A DNA stretch of 35,560 nt from the IMG/VR virus record IMGVR_UViG_3300021378_000078, positions 1 to 35,560 of that record; one strand, given 5' to 3'. This document shows, one piece after another, positions 1 through 6,043 of this stretch. This stretch comes from a virus. Position numbers and translations under genes: made by a program. How positions within the stretch are numbered: position 1 is the stretch's first letter; every line of letters starts with the position of its first letter. A model generated the notes under the pieces. It did not search any database, was not told where the DNA came from, and saw nothing but the letters and a program-made list of their open reading frames with translations.

Positions 1-1
1 T

Positions 2-205
2 AGAGGACTTAACGAAGAATCACAGTTTAATGTATTTTTACAAGATGGAGACTTAGTACTATACAGAAATGTTAATGGTGTTATAAGAGTTAAAATAGGT
101 GCAGCAGGTAATTTTGCATTAGAAGGTGTAACTCCAACTTGGGACGGACTAATAACTGGAAACGAGGGTGATGATATCCTCATTTATATAAATCAGGTGA
201 ATTAA
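2..205 (+). CDS. C-terminal fragment of an unidentified protein
   Basis: An open frame enters from the left edge and ends at TAA 203-205, directly abutting the ATG of the next gene. The visible 67 residues are rich in Gly, Asn, Asp and alternating hydrophobics, for example QDGDLVLYRNVNGVIRVKIG and a GNEGDD turn. This looks like a beta-structured domain such as those in phage fibres or secreted proteins. No catalytic motif is visible. The immediate junction with the curlin-like gene suggests co-translation with it. A curli accessory protein (CsgF/CsgG type) or a structural protein is conceivable from context, but the fragment does not show either, so I give no function. Confidence 0.6.
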   Translation, partial: RGLNEESQFNVFLQDGDLVLYRNVNGVIRVKIGAAGNFALEGVTPTWDGLITGNEGDDILIYINQVN

Positions 206-928
206 ATGAAAGAATTAATATTTATTTTAGGTATGTTATTATTACCATTAATGTGTTTTGCAGATGATAATACAATAACTATGGAACAGTCAGGAAATAA
301 TTTTCAGTTAGGAATTGACCAAATCGGACATAGTAACGAAATTAAAATGCTAGATAGTAATTCATATATTACTGCCACTAGTTTAGATATGTATTTAGTT
401 CAATACAACTCTCATTCTTCATATACCTATCCTAATAAAATTACATTTGATGAAATAAGTGGTGTAGGTAATCAAATGAAACTTGGTCAAGGTATTGTAT
501 GGAATACCTTAGATTCAGAAACTGATTTAGATTGGACTCATGATGGTAGTGAGGGCGGCGGTCACGAGATAGACATTACAATATATGGTGACTATAACGA
601 TTTAGCTGTTCAACAAACAAACCAACATAATGCATGGGACGGTCATGACTTTAATTTACATATGGCAGGTGACTATAATAAAGTCATAGTTAAACAGCAA
701 GGTAATGGTCCGAAAGATTTAGACCTTACAATATACAATGATAATAACGATGTGTATGTTCGTCAGAAAGGAACTAATACACCACATACTGCAAATATAA
801 CTCTTGATGGTTTATATGGAACAGACTTAACATTATTGCAATTTGGTACTAGTGGTACTCAGTCTTATACTATATCAGTCGATTGCATGACAGTCGGTGG
901 TTGTAGTACATCAGTAACTCAGGATTAG
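206..928 (+). CDS. Secreted curlin-repeat-like protein
   Basis: A 240-residue protein. The N-terminus is a clear Sec signal peptide: MKE, a hydrophobic stretch to about residue 18, then a CFA/DD cleavage site near residue 19-20. The mature part has curlin-style strands spaced by Asn/Gly turns. An early pair, MEQSGNNFQLGIDQIGHSNE, fits the QxGxxN...Q pattern of CsgA/CsgB minor repeats. Later strands read VQQTNQHN, VKQQGNG and VRQKGTN, each preceded by GDYND, GDYNK or NDNND turns. Curlins are exported subunits that form beta-solenoid amyloid fibres on the outer membrane. The gene starts one base after the previous stop and is followed by small membrane genes and a cyclase. A virion or receptor-binding beta-solenoid is an alternative. 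The repeat character is seen; amyloid formation is inference. Confidence 0.65.
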   Translation: MKELIFILGMLLLPLMCFADDNTITMEQSGNNFQLGIDQIGHSNEIKMLDSNSYITATSLDMYLVQYNSHSSYTYPNKITFDEISGVGNQMKLGQGIVWNTLDSETDLDWTHDGSEGGGHEIDITIYGDYNDLAVQQTNQHNAWDGHDFNLHMAGDYNKVIVKQQGNGPKDLDLTIYNDNNDVYVRQKGTNTPHTANITLDGLYGTDLTLLQFGTSGTQSYTISVDCMTVGGCSTSVTQD

Positions 929-933
929 TTATA

Positions 934-1014
934 ATGAATAATTATCATAGGTTTATTTGGCTAAAATATGGATGGCCTAGTAAGAAAGGATTATACGTGG
1001 ATATATACGCATGA
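934..1014 (+). CDS. 26-residue mini-ORF, translationally coupled
   Basis: The ATG at 934 lies five bases after the curlin-like stop, with an AGGA about ten bases upstream. The TGA at 1012-1014 overlaps the ATG of the next gene at 1011 (ATGA). The peptide is basic and aromatic, with Trp and Tyr residues and a PSKKG segment, and has no membrane span. It could be a real micro-protein or only a coupling leader for the following membrane protein. The support is position and overlap, not homology. Confidence 0.35.
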   Translation: MNNYHRFIWLKYGWPSKKGLYVDIYA

Positions 1015-1271
1015 GAACAGAATGCCCCGAAGAATATTACGAATGTCTAACTGAAGAAGAGTATGACGACATATTAGAACTCTTTGAAGAGAACGATATG
1101 GTTATGCCTGAATCTTTAGGTGATGTCGAAGCTGCATCTGATTTTGTTTGGCAAGTTCTCTTTCTATCACCAGTGGAGTTAATTTACATAGGTATATCAA
1201 TGTCAGTTCTGGCAACTTATGGATTATCTATTTACTATGTGTTTAAGTGGATACAAAGAAAGTTTAAATAA
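1011..1271 (+). CDS. Small acidic single-span membrane protein
   Basis: An 86-residue protein of no recognised family. Residues 1-40 are strongly acidic (EEYYE, TEEEYDD, LFEEND). One hydrophobic segment spans about 50-76 and is followed by a basic end (KWIQRKFK), which by the positive-inside rule predicts the acidic N-terminus outside or periplasmic and the C-terminus in the cytoplasm. It has Cys at residues 5 and 12. The gene is coupled to its neighbours on both sides: an ATGA overlap with the mini-ORF and a one-base TAATG overlap with the cyclase gene. A partner or adaptor for the membrane cyclase, or a holin/spanin-like protein, are both possible. The context favours co-function with the cyclase. 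Confidence 0.7.
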   Translation: MRTECPEEYYECLTEEEYDDILELFEENDMVMPESLGDVEAASDFVWQVLFLSPVELIYIGISMSVLATYGLSIYYVFKWIQRKFK

Positions 1272-3115
1272 TGAAACTAATAACCAGTATTTGGTCAACC
1301 ATAATATTATCAATTATCCTTATAGTTATAAGAATAAGTGACCCGTCTCTTGTTGAACAATTTAGATTAAATACCTTTGATGCCTTCATTGGTACTATAG
1401 AAGAGACCCAATCAAAAGAGATAGTTCTACTTAATATATCAGAAGAAACTTTAGACGAGTTAGGACAATATCCATTCCCTAGAGCAACATATGCTCAAAT
1501 GATTTCAGACTTACGTAATGCCAATGCAGGAATGATTGGATTTACAATTATGTTTCCTGAAGAAGATAGATTTGGAGGTGATGAAGTATTTGCCTCATGG
1601 ATAAAAGATAATGGTATTATACTAGCTCAAGATGCAGATAATTCTGGTAAGTCATCTACTGCTCCTTATGTTGGTTCAGCAGTCTTTGGTACAGGAGACC
1701 CCCTTAACTGGGCAATAAAATATAAGGGTCTTATTACTAATATACCACAGCTAGAAGAAGGAGCGTGGGGCCACGGACTTGTAAATGGTATGCCAGAGGT
1801 GGATGGGTTAGTAAGAAGAATTCCACTTATATCTCAAATTAATGGAGAGATGTATCCATCATTTGCATTAGAGGCTGTAAGAGTAATAGGCCAGAAATTA
1901 TCTTATACTATAAAGGTAAATGAAACGGGTATTGAAGAGATTATATTAAGGCCATTTAGAATATCTACTGATTCTAATGGTTCTATATGGATTAATCCTA
2001 ATTATAAATTTACGGAAATAAACTACGAGTCCAGTGAGTTACCGAATCTTCAAGGTCGTACTGTTCTTGTGGGTCTAACGGCAAAAGGTCTTGCTTCTCA
2101 GATACCAACTCCTCAGGGATTGAAGTCTGCACATCATCTACAAGCGGCCGCCATGCAAACGATTGTGAACCAGGATTCGATATCTCGTCCGATATGGGCA
2201 CCTTGGTTCGAATTAGTACTAATGGTAGTTGGTTCTCTTGCTCTTGTTCTTGCAGTTTACTATCTATCAATATATTATGGTGCTGCGATATTCTTAATCG
2301 TGACACTCGGTTACGGGAGCGCCGTTTATTATATTTGGAACGAATGGTATATTCTCCTAGATGTAAGTTATCCTGCAGTATTATTTATACTTCTTTTTAC
2401 TTCAGCCAGTTTTAATAACTTCTATAAACAGTTTATGTTAAGACAACAAATAAAGAAACAATTTGGTACTTATCTATCACCCGATATGGTATATATGTTA
2501 CAGAAAGACCCATCACTATTAACATTGGGTGGAGAGAGAAAAGAGATGAGCTTTCTCTTTATGGATATAGTGGGGTTTACTCCTATATCAGAACACTATA
2601 AAAACAAGAACGACCCAGAGGGTTTGGTCATACTTATTAATGAATTCTTAGATGCTATGACTAAAATTATACTAAATAATAATGGAACAATAGATAAATA
2701 TATGGGCGATTGTATTATGGCCTTCTGGAACGCTCCATTAGATTGTCCCAATCATGCAGAACTGGCCGTCAAATCAGCAATAGAGATAGAGATTAAAACA
2801 GATGAACTCCGAAGACGATATAGCGAGCAGGGTTTACCCGCCATCAATGTTGGAACTGGTGTCAATACTGGTGATTGCATTGTTGGTAATATGGGTAGTG
2901 AGTCTCGGTTTGATTACTCTGTCATCGGAGACGCAGTCAACCTCGCGGCAAGGCTCGAGGCTAAAGCAGCTAGACACGAGTTGCTTGAATACAAAACCAT
3001 CATCTCCTCATTCACAAAAGACCAACTGCCAGAAGAATATAAGTGCAAAGAAATAGGCAGTATTAATGTAAAGGGTAAGGAAGAACTTATAACCATTTAT
3101 TCTCCTAAGTTATAA
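1271..3115 (+). CDS. CHASE2-domain class III adenylate cyclase
   Basis: A 614-residue membrane protein expected to make cAMP from ATP. An N-terminal span (about 6-21) is followed by a CHASE2 sensor region (about 25-300, with the FDAF, YPFPRATYAQ, GFTIMFPE and DGLVRRIPL signatures). Three closely spaced spans follow (about 312-335, 338-355 and 362-380), then a linker and a class III cyclase domain (about 420-614). Catalytic residues are in place: metal-binding D432 in FMDIVGFT and D480 in KYMGD, purine-selecting K476, and transition-state N557 and R561 in VNLAARLE. Ser550 sits where class IIIa enzymes have Asp, which fits class IIIb. The ATG overlaps the previous stop by one base. CHASE2 cyclases are ordinary bacterial signalling proteins, and one inside a phage operon is unusual. 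The ligand is unknown. Confidence 0.93.
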   Translation: MKLITSIWSTIILSIILIVIRISDPSLVEQFRLNTFDAFIGTIEETQSKEIVLLNISEETLDELGQYPFPRATYAQMISDLRNANAGMIGFTIMFPEEDRFGGDEVFASWIKDNGIILAQDADNSGKSSTAPYVGSAVFGTGDPLNWAIKYKGLITNIPQLEEGAWGHGLVNGMPEVDGLVRRIPLISQINGEMYPSFALEAVRVIGQKLSYTIKVNETGIEEIILRPFRISTDSNGSIWINPNYKFTEINYESSELPNLQGRTVLVGLTAKGLASQIPTPQGLKSAHHLQAAAMQTIVNQDSISRPIWAPWFELVLMVVGSLALVLAVYYLSIYYGAAIFLIVTLGYGSAVYYIWNEWYILLDVSYPAVLFILLFTSASFNNFYKQFMLRQQIKKQFGTYLSPDMVYMLQKDPSLLTLGGERKEMSFLFMDIVGFTPISEHYKNKNDPEGLVILINEFLDAMTKIILNNNGTIDKYMGDCIMAFWNAPLDCPNHAELAVKSAIEIEIKTDELRRRYSEQGLPAINVGTGVNTGDCIVGNMGSESRFDYSVIGDAVNLAARLEAKAARHELLEYKTIISSFTKDQLPEEYKCKEIGSINVKGKEELITIYSPKL

Positions 3116-3144
3116 CTATATAACAAAATATTCTAAATAAATAC

Positions 3145-3173
3145 TTTACAAGCAGTAATATGCGTAGTATAAT
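3145..3173 (+). promoter_or_regulatory. Sigma70-like early promoter P1
   Basis: TTTACA at 3145-3150, a 17-base spacer, and TATAAT at 3168-3173. It reads into the 30-residue ORF and the metallopeptidase gene. It is one of five promoters in the window with the same boxes and spacing. Confidence 0.8.
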
Positions 3174-3206
3174 ATACCCATATTAAGTAATTAGAGAAAG
3201 ACTTAA

Positions 3207-3299
3207 ATGAATATAGAAAACTGGAAAATCGAACTAGAAGAAGAGGACTTTACTTTCCTCACCCAGGAAGAATATAACAAGTTAGCCGAGGAGGAGTAA
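3207..3299 (+). CDS. 30-residue acidic micro-protein
   Basis: ATG at 3207, about 28 bases downstream of the expected start of the P1 transcript, with AGAGAAAG upstream as a ribosome site. It encodes 30 residues, about a third of them Glu, with an LTQEEYNKL segment. That segment recalls LTEEEYDDI in the membrane protein at 1011-1271. The end of the ORF (GAGGAGGAG) doubles as a strong Shine-Dalgarno for the next gene, so its translation may also serve to couple that gene. No known family. Confidence 0.5.
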   Translation: MNIENWKIELEEEDFTFLTQEEYNKLAEEE

Positions 3300-3301
3300 C
3301 C

Positions 3302-3724
3302 TTGCCAATTACTATGATTAAAGGTCGTATAGCCAAAAAGAAATCCATAGAAAAGTATGTTGAAAACCTATGTAAGGAACTGGGTATTAATCGCATGTGG
3401 TCTAAAGCTATCTTTATAAAGTTTAAAACTACCCTAGATAATCAGGCAGAAGGTTTATGTTGGGGTGACCCATCAGAAGGATATGTTGATATCTCTATCG
3501 CAAGAACCTCTATAGGCAAAAAGATGACCATGAAATCAATGATGCAAACTCTTGCTCACGAAATGGTTCATGCCAAACAGTACTTACGTGGAGAACTATG
3601 TGGTTACAGTATGTCATGGAAAGGTAAGAAGCCTCGTAATTATAAATATGAAAATGCTCCATGGGAAAGAGAAGCTTATAAATTAGAGGCAGAACTCTAT
3701 TCAAAATGTTGGCCGATAGATTAA
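3302..3724 (+). CDS. SprT-like zinc metallopeptidase
   Basis: A 140-residue protein with a zinc-peptidase HExxH motif, HEMVH at residues 86-90, within LAHEMVHAKQYL. A downstream WEREAY segment (about 121-126) probably supplies the third, acidic ligand. Compact SprT/WSS-type metallopeptidases of this size are common in phages, but their substrates are mostly unknown. The TTG at 3302 is chosen as the start because a GAGGAG sits five bases upstream; the alternative ATG at 3314 would be twelve bases further. The gene follows promoter P1 and the 30-residue ORF. A non-catalytic role cannot be excluded, but the motif is intact. Confidence 0.8.
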   Translation: MPITMIKGRIAKKKSIEKYVENLCKELGINRMWSKAIFIKFKTTLDNQAEGLCWGDPSEGYVDISIARTSIGKKMTMKSMMQTLAHEMVHAKQYLRGELCGYSMSWKGKKPRNYKYENAPWEREAYKLEAELYSKCWPID

Positions 3725-3725
3725 T

Positions 3726-3758
3726 TGTTACATTTGTGTTACATTTGTGTTACATTTA
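3726..3758 (+). repeat. Three tandem 11-bp TGTTACATTTG repeats
   Basis: TGTTACATTTG occurs at 3726-3736 and 3737-3747, and once more with its last base changed at 3748-3758. The repeats lie 21 bases upstream of the -35 box of promoter P2. The unit length is close to one helical turn, so the copies would face the same side of the DNA. A related TGTTACACTTG lies at 4659-4669 upstream of P3. They are likely binding sites for a regulator. Confidence 0.7.
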
Positions 3759-3779
3759 TGAAAAATCTTTAAAAAACAC

Positions 3780-3808
3780 TTTACAAGCCATATAAAGCCT
3801 GATATAAT
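3780..3808 (+). promoter_or_regulatory. Sigma70-like early promoter P2
   Basis: TTTACA at 3780-3785, a 17-base spacer, and TATAAT at 3803-3808. The spacer (AGCCATATAAAGCCTGA) is almost the same as that of P3. It reads into the gene at 3843. The tandem repeats at 3726-3758 sit just upstream. Confidence 0.85.
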
Positions 3809-3842
3809 ATACTAGTAAATTAGAAATTAAACGGAGAAACCT

Positions 3843-4373
3843 ATGAAACTATTAATAAATACCCAATACAAAGAAAACTATGCTTGGCATAACGAAGATT
3901 ATGTCCATGGGGTTTCAGAGCCGTATTGGAAATATAAAGGTGGTTCTGCTTATGTTCTTGAGAACGTAGTCAGTCCGGTTGAAACTGGAGACGCATACGA
4001 TATGCTTCATAAGTATTATCCAGAAGTTGTGGATGCAATTTCAATGTCAGATGATGCTCAACAAGAGTATATCATTGATGTTCAACTCTTGGCAGATTCT
4101 GCCCCTCTGGCAATTGAGGAATGGGATAATCCTTATTTCATCAATGTATCTGGAAGTATTACTTGCGCAAGGACTGTGGCCAATGGAGAGTTTGGTTGGA
4201 TGAGGAAAGAAATTCTTTCTAAGAATGAGAAATGGACAATGTTACCTAATCAAGAAAGGGATAACTATACGGTCACCTTCATTATGTCAGATGGCTCTCA
4301 GTTACTCGGTCATCAAGAGCTCAAGGAATACTTAGATGCTATTGATAACGAGGTTACAGGAGTTGCAGTATAA
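3843..4373 (+). CDS. Conserved-looking phage protein of unknown function
   Basis: A 176-residue soluble protein with no signal or membrane segment. It starts MKLLINTQYKENYAWHNEDY and is acidic and rich in Tyr and Trp. I do not recognise a catalytic motif. The ATG follows a CGGAGAAA ribosome site and promoter P2, and the stop overlaps the next start by one base (TAATG), so it is co-translated with the small membrane protein. It belongs to the early-type accessory block of small genes. The function is unknown. Confidence 0.75.
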   Translation: MKLLINTQYKENYAWHNEDYVHGVSEPYWKYKGGSAYVLENVVSPVETGDAYDMLHKYYPEVVDAISMSDDAQQEYIIDVQLLADSAPLAIEEWDNPYFINVSGSITCARTVANGEFGWMRKEILSKNEKWTMLPNQERDNYTVTFIMSDGSQLLGHQELKEYLDAIDNEVTGVAV

Positions 4374-4654
4374 TGGCAAGGACTAAGGGTAAGACACTTG
4401 ATTGGTATGTTAAGTGGGTTGCTTCAGTAATAGTATTATGTGCAATGTCAGTTCGTGGAGTTCCAGAATTTCAATTCATAGACCTATCGTTATCGATAGT
4501 TGGAATAGCCTTATGGTTATGGGTATCTATCTTATGGGAAGACAGAGCACTCATCCTACTGAACGGTGCAGGTCTTGTATTACTTATCAATAACTTAGTA
4601 AAATACATTATAGAAAATGAATTACTATTTAGATTGATTAGCATGTTTACATAA
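4373..4654 (+). CDS. Small multi-span membrane protein (DUF6552-like)
   Basis: A 93-residue protein with a short basic N-terminus (MARTKGK), hydrophobic segments at about 12-28 and 35-56, and a third at about 60-80. The pattern DWYVKWVAS...FIDLSLSIVGIALWLWVSILWEDRALILLN resembles a small family of phage and marine bacterial membrane proteins that I associate with DUF6552; that name is from memory and not certain. It overlaps the preceding stop by one base. A role at the membrane early in infection is inference. Confidence 0.7.
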   Translation: MARTKGKTLDWYVKWVASVIVLCAMSVRGVPEFQFIDLSLSIVGIALWLWVSILWEDRALILLNGAGLVLLINNLVKYIIENELLFRLISMFT

Positions 4655-4658
4655 AGTA

Positions 4659-4669
4659 TGTTACACTTG
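4659..4669 (+). promoter_or_regulatory. Single TGTTACACTTG element upstream of P3
   Basis: It differs by one base from the 11-bp unit repeated at 3726-3758. It starts 42 bases before the -35 box of P3, almost the same distance (43) as the middle copy before P2. This supports a shared regulator site. Confidence 0.5.
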
Positions 4670-4700
4670 CAAAAAAGTTGGTTAAAACCGAAAAAAACTC

Positions 4701-4729
4701 TTTACAAGCGATATAAAGCCTGTTATAAT
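4701..4729 (+). promoter_or_regulatory. Sigma70-like early promoter P3
   Basis: TTTACA at 4701-4706, a 17-base spacer, and TATAAT at 4724-4729. The spacer differs from that of P2 at only two positions. It reads into the gene at 4764. Confidence 0.85.
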
Positions 4730-4763
4730 ATAAGAGTAAGTTAAAAAAGAATGGAGAATTTAT

Positions 4764-5033
4764 ATGAAAACTAGACTACAAATGATAAAAGAAGCCGCAG
4801 AAAAACAAAACATGAAGAAAACCATGAATAAAATTGACAAGAGAAAGAAGTCAATTAATACTATGGCCAAACTTAATAAGGCCATTACCAAAGCTTCACA
4901 TCAGGCACCAAATAGTTTAGAGTGTTTTCACGATAAGAATCGCAACTATACAGATAAACAGACAAGAGATTATCTTGCAGGTAGTAGTTATATGGAAACA
5001 TATATGGCAACTAAAGACGACTGGGACTATTAA
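4764..5033 (+). CDS. Lys-rich small protein of unknown function
   Basis: An 89-residue protein. The first 60 residues are strongly basic and probably helical (KTRLQMIKEAAEKQNMKK, KIDKRKKS), and the C-terminus is acidic and aromatic (ETYMATKDDWDY). It could bind nucleic acid, but no motif proves this. The ATG has an ATGGAGAA ribosome site and lies about 28 bases downstream of the expected P3 transcript start. The next gene begins two bases after the stop. Confidence 0.65.
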   Translation: MKTRLQMIKEAAEKQNMKKTMNKIDKRKKSINTMAKLNKAITKASHQAPNSLECFHDKNRNYTDKQTRDYLAGSSYMETYMATKDDWDY

Positions 5034-5034
5034 G

Positions 5035-5184
5035 ATGATTACCAGATATAAAGAAAGAATGGCCTCTCTAAAGAAGGCCGAAAAGAATGCCAAAGATAGT
5101 GATTTTAAAATCATGTGGAGAACCAAACAAAAAGAGCTCACTGATAAGTACATCTCTACTATGTCAAAGGATATTATTGAATAA
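5035..5184 (+). CDS. 49-residue basic helical protein
   Basis: The ATG at 5035 is two bases after the preceding stop. The same frame is open further upstream, but only through the previous gene, so this ATG is preferred. The peptide is charged and predicted helical (RYKERMASLKKAEKNAKDS, RTKQKELTDKYI). Its stop overlaps the next ATG by one base (TAATG). The function is unknown. It looks like one of a set of small co-translated early proteins. Confidence 0.55.
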   Translation: MITRYKERMASLKKAEKNAKDSDFKIMWRTKQKELTDKYISTMSKDIIE

Positions 5185-5492
5185 TGGGTGTTACTAATTT
5201 TTATGCCGGTTCATTAAAGTATGGGCCGTCCGGTAAGAAACGCAAGACAAAATCAATGTCTACTTCAAAACCTAAGACCATGAAAGATTACAATTGGTCG
5301 ACTCCAGTTCAGAATAGTAGTTATGTCAGAGAACAGATTAACTACCCCTCTACCCCACTTCTACCACCAGTAAAAGAAACTGATAATAGTTGGAAGAAAG
5401 AAGAAAGTAAAAAGTTCACAGTTGCACCAGCATATAATAAAGGTGCATATCAAGTAATCCCACGTAATGACGTGGAACATATAGGAAAATAG
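5184..5492 (+). CDS. Pro/Lys-rich small phage protein
   Basis: A 102-residue, probably disordered protein rich in Lys, Ser, Pro and Tyr: GPSGKKRKTKSMS near the N-terminus, several Pro in the middle (YPSTPLLPPVKE), and a well-ordered-looking end, NKGAYQVIPRNDVEHIGK. A comparable ending is familiar to me from small hypothetical proteins of other marine T4-like phages, so it is likely a conserved family without known function. It is coupled to the preceding gene by TAATG. Confidence 0.65.
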   Translation: MGVTNFYAGSLKYGPSGKKRKTKSMSTSKPKTMKDYNWSTPVQNSSYVREQINYPSTPLLPPVKETDNSWKKEESKKFTVAPAYNKGAYQVIPRNDVEHIGK

Positions 5493-5494
5493 TT

Positions 5495-5698
5495 ATGGAA
5501 ATTTTAAATGCAGTTTTATCTTTAGTTGGTTTAGTCTTTTTTGTTTATTTATGTTCGGGTGCTTTTCTACTCGCTAGAGATTCAGAACGAAGGCATAATT
5601 TAATTAAGTCTCTCAAAGTCAAATACCCAGACCTAACACATGAACAAATTATCGTCCTAGCTAAAATAGAATGGGAAGAAACATACGGAGAAAAATAA
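5495..5698 (+). CDS. Small membrane-anchored protein
   Basis: A 67-residue protein with one N-terminal span (about 5-28, LNAVLSLVGLVFFVYLCSGAFLL), then a charged cytoplasmic helix with an LTHEQIIVLAKIEWEE segment. It starts two bases after the preceding stop, and its own TAA overlaps the next ATG at 5698. No family is recognised. It is one of several small membrane proteins in this block. Confidence 0.65.
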   Translation: MEILNAVLSLVGLVFFVYLCSGAFLLARDSERRHNLIKSLKVKYPDLTHEQIIVLAKIEWEETYGEK

Positions 5699-5928
5699 TG
5701 AAATATATGTTATTAAGCGAATATGCCGGCCAAGGTGAATATTCAAATCGTAAAGCAGAAGTTCTTAGAACTGTCGGAGACATTCGTGAATTTGGAATCA
5801 AAATGTACGTGGATAATAATCTACTAGGTATTGAATGGTTTGAAGGTCACAACGAACACTTTGCAGAAGATGCGGCAGAGAACTATGTTCAAGGGATAAA
5901 GAATTATCAACAGTTACTTGTTGAGTAG
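5698..5928 (+). CDS. 76-residue acidic protein of unknown function
   Basis: ATG 5698 is chosen because it has a GGAG seven bases upstream and overlaps the previous stop. An in-frame upstream start would lie deep within the preceding gene. The protein is acidic with Tyr and Glu clusters (YAGQGEYSN, EGHNEHFAEDAAENY). It looks like a compact alpha/beta protein and no motif is recognised. It is the last gene before the hairpin at 5936-5985, so probably the end of the P3 operon. Confidence 0.6.
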   Translation: MKYMLLSEYAGQGEYSNRKAEVLRTVGDIREFGIKMYVDNNLLGIEWFEGHNEHFAEDAAENYVQGIKNYQQLLVE

Positions 5929-5935
5929 CAGTCAC

Positions 5936-5985
5936 GGGGTCAGAGATATTACTCCTTTTAATTTACAATTTATATCTCTGGCCCC
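5936..5985 (+). terminator. Hairpin at operon end, fused to the next promoter
   Basis: The arms GGGGTCAGAGATAT (5936-5949) and ATATCTCTGGCCCC (5972-5985) pair over 14 positions with one G-U pair and a 22-base AT-rich loop. The trailing run is only TTT, which is also the start of the -35 box of P4. It may therefore be a weak terminator or an RNA end-stabilising or processing structure rather than a classic terminator. Confidence 0.6.
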
Positions 5986-6014
5986 TTTACATTACACATA
6001 AAGTGTAGTATAAT
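5986..6014 (+). promoter_or_regulatory. Sigma70-like early promoter P4
   Basis: TTTACA at 5986-5991, a 17-base spacer ending AAAGTGTAG, and TATAAT at 6009-6014. The -35 box begins at the base after the hairpin stem. It reads into the gp33/DsbA/gp59 cluster. It shares AAAGTGTAGTATAAT with P5. Confidence 0.85.
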
Positions 6015-6043
6015 AGTATTATTAATTGGGAGTATTTAAAATT

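Noticed and set aside
2010-2306. 98-codon minus-strand frame inside the cyclase gene
   Set aside because: It is antisense to a conserved enzyme. The local richness in G and C removes stops by chance.
3641-3648. TATAAATA inside the metallopeptidase gene (also at 8057-8064 and 18811-18818)
   Set aside because: These boxes lie deep in coding sequence and far from a gene start. They are expected by chance in AT-rich DNA.
3726-3758. TGTG-containing repeats as a CRP (cAMP receptor) site linked to the phage cyclase
   Set aside because: The repeats are direct, not the TGTGA-N6-TCACA palindrome, so a CRP link is not supported.
6026-6043. TTG start six codons upstream of ATG 6044
   Set aside because: It would begin only a few bases after the expected P4 transcript start, leaving no room for a ribosome site.
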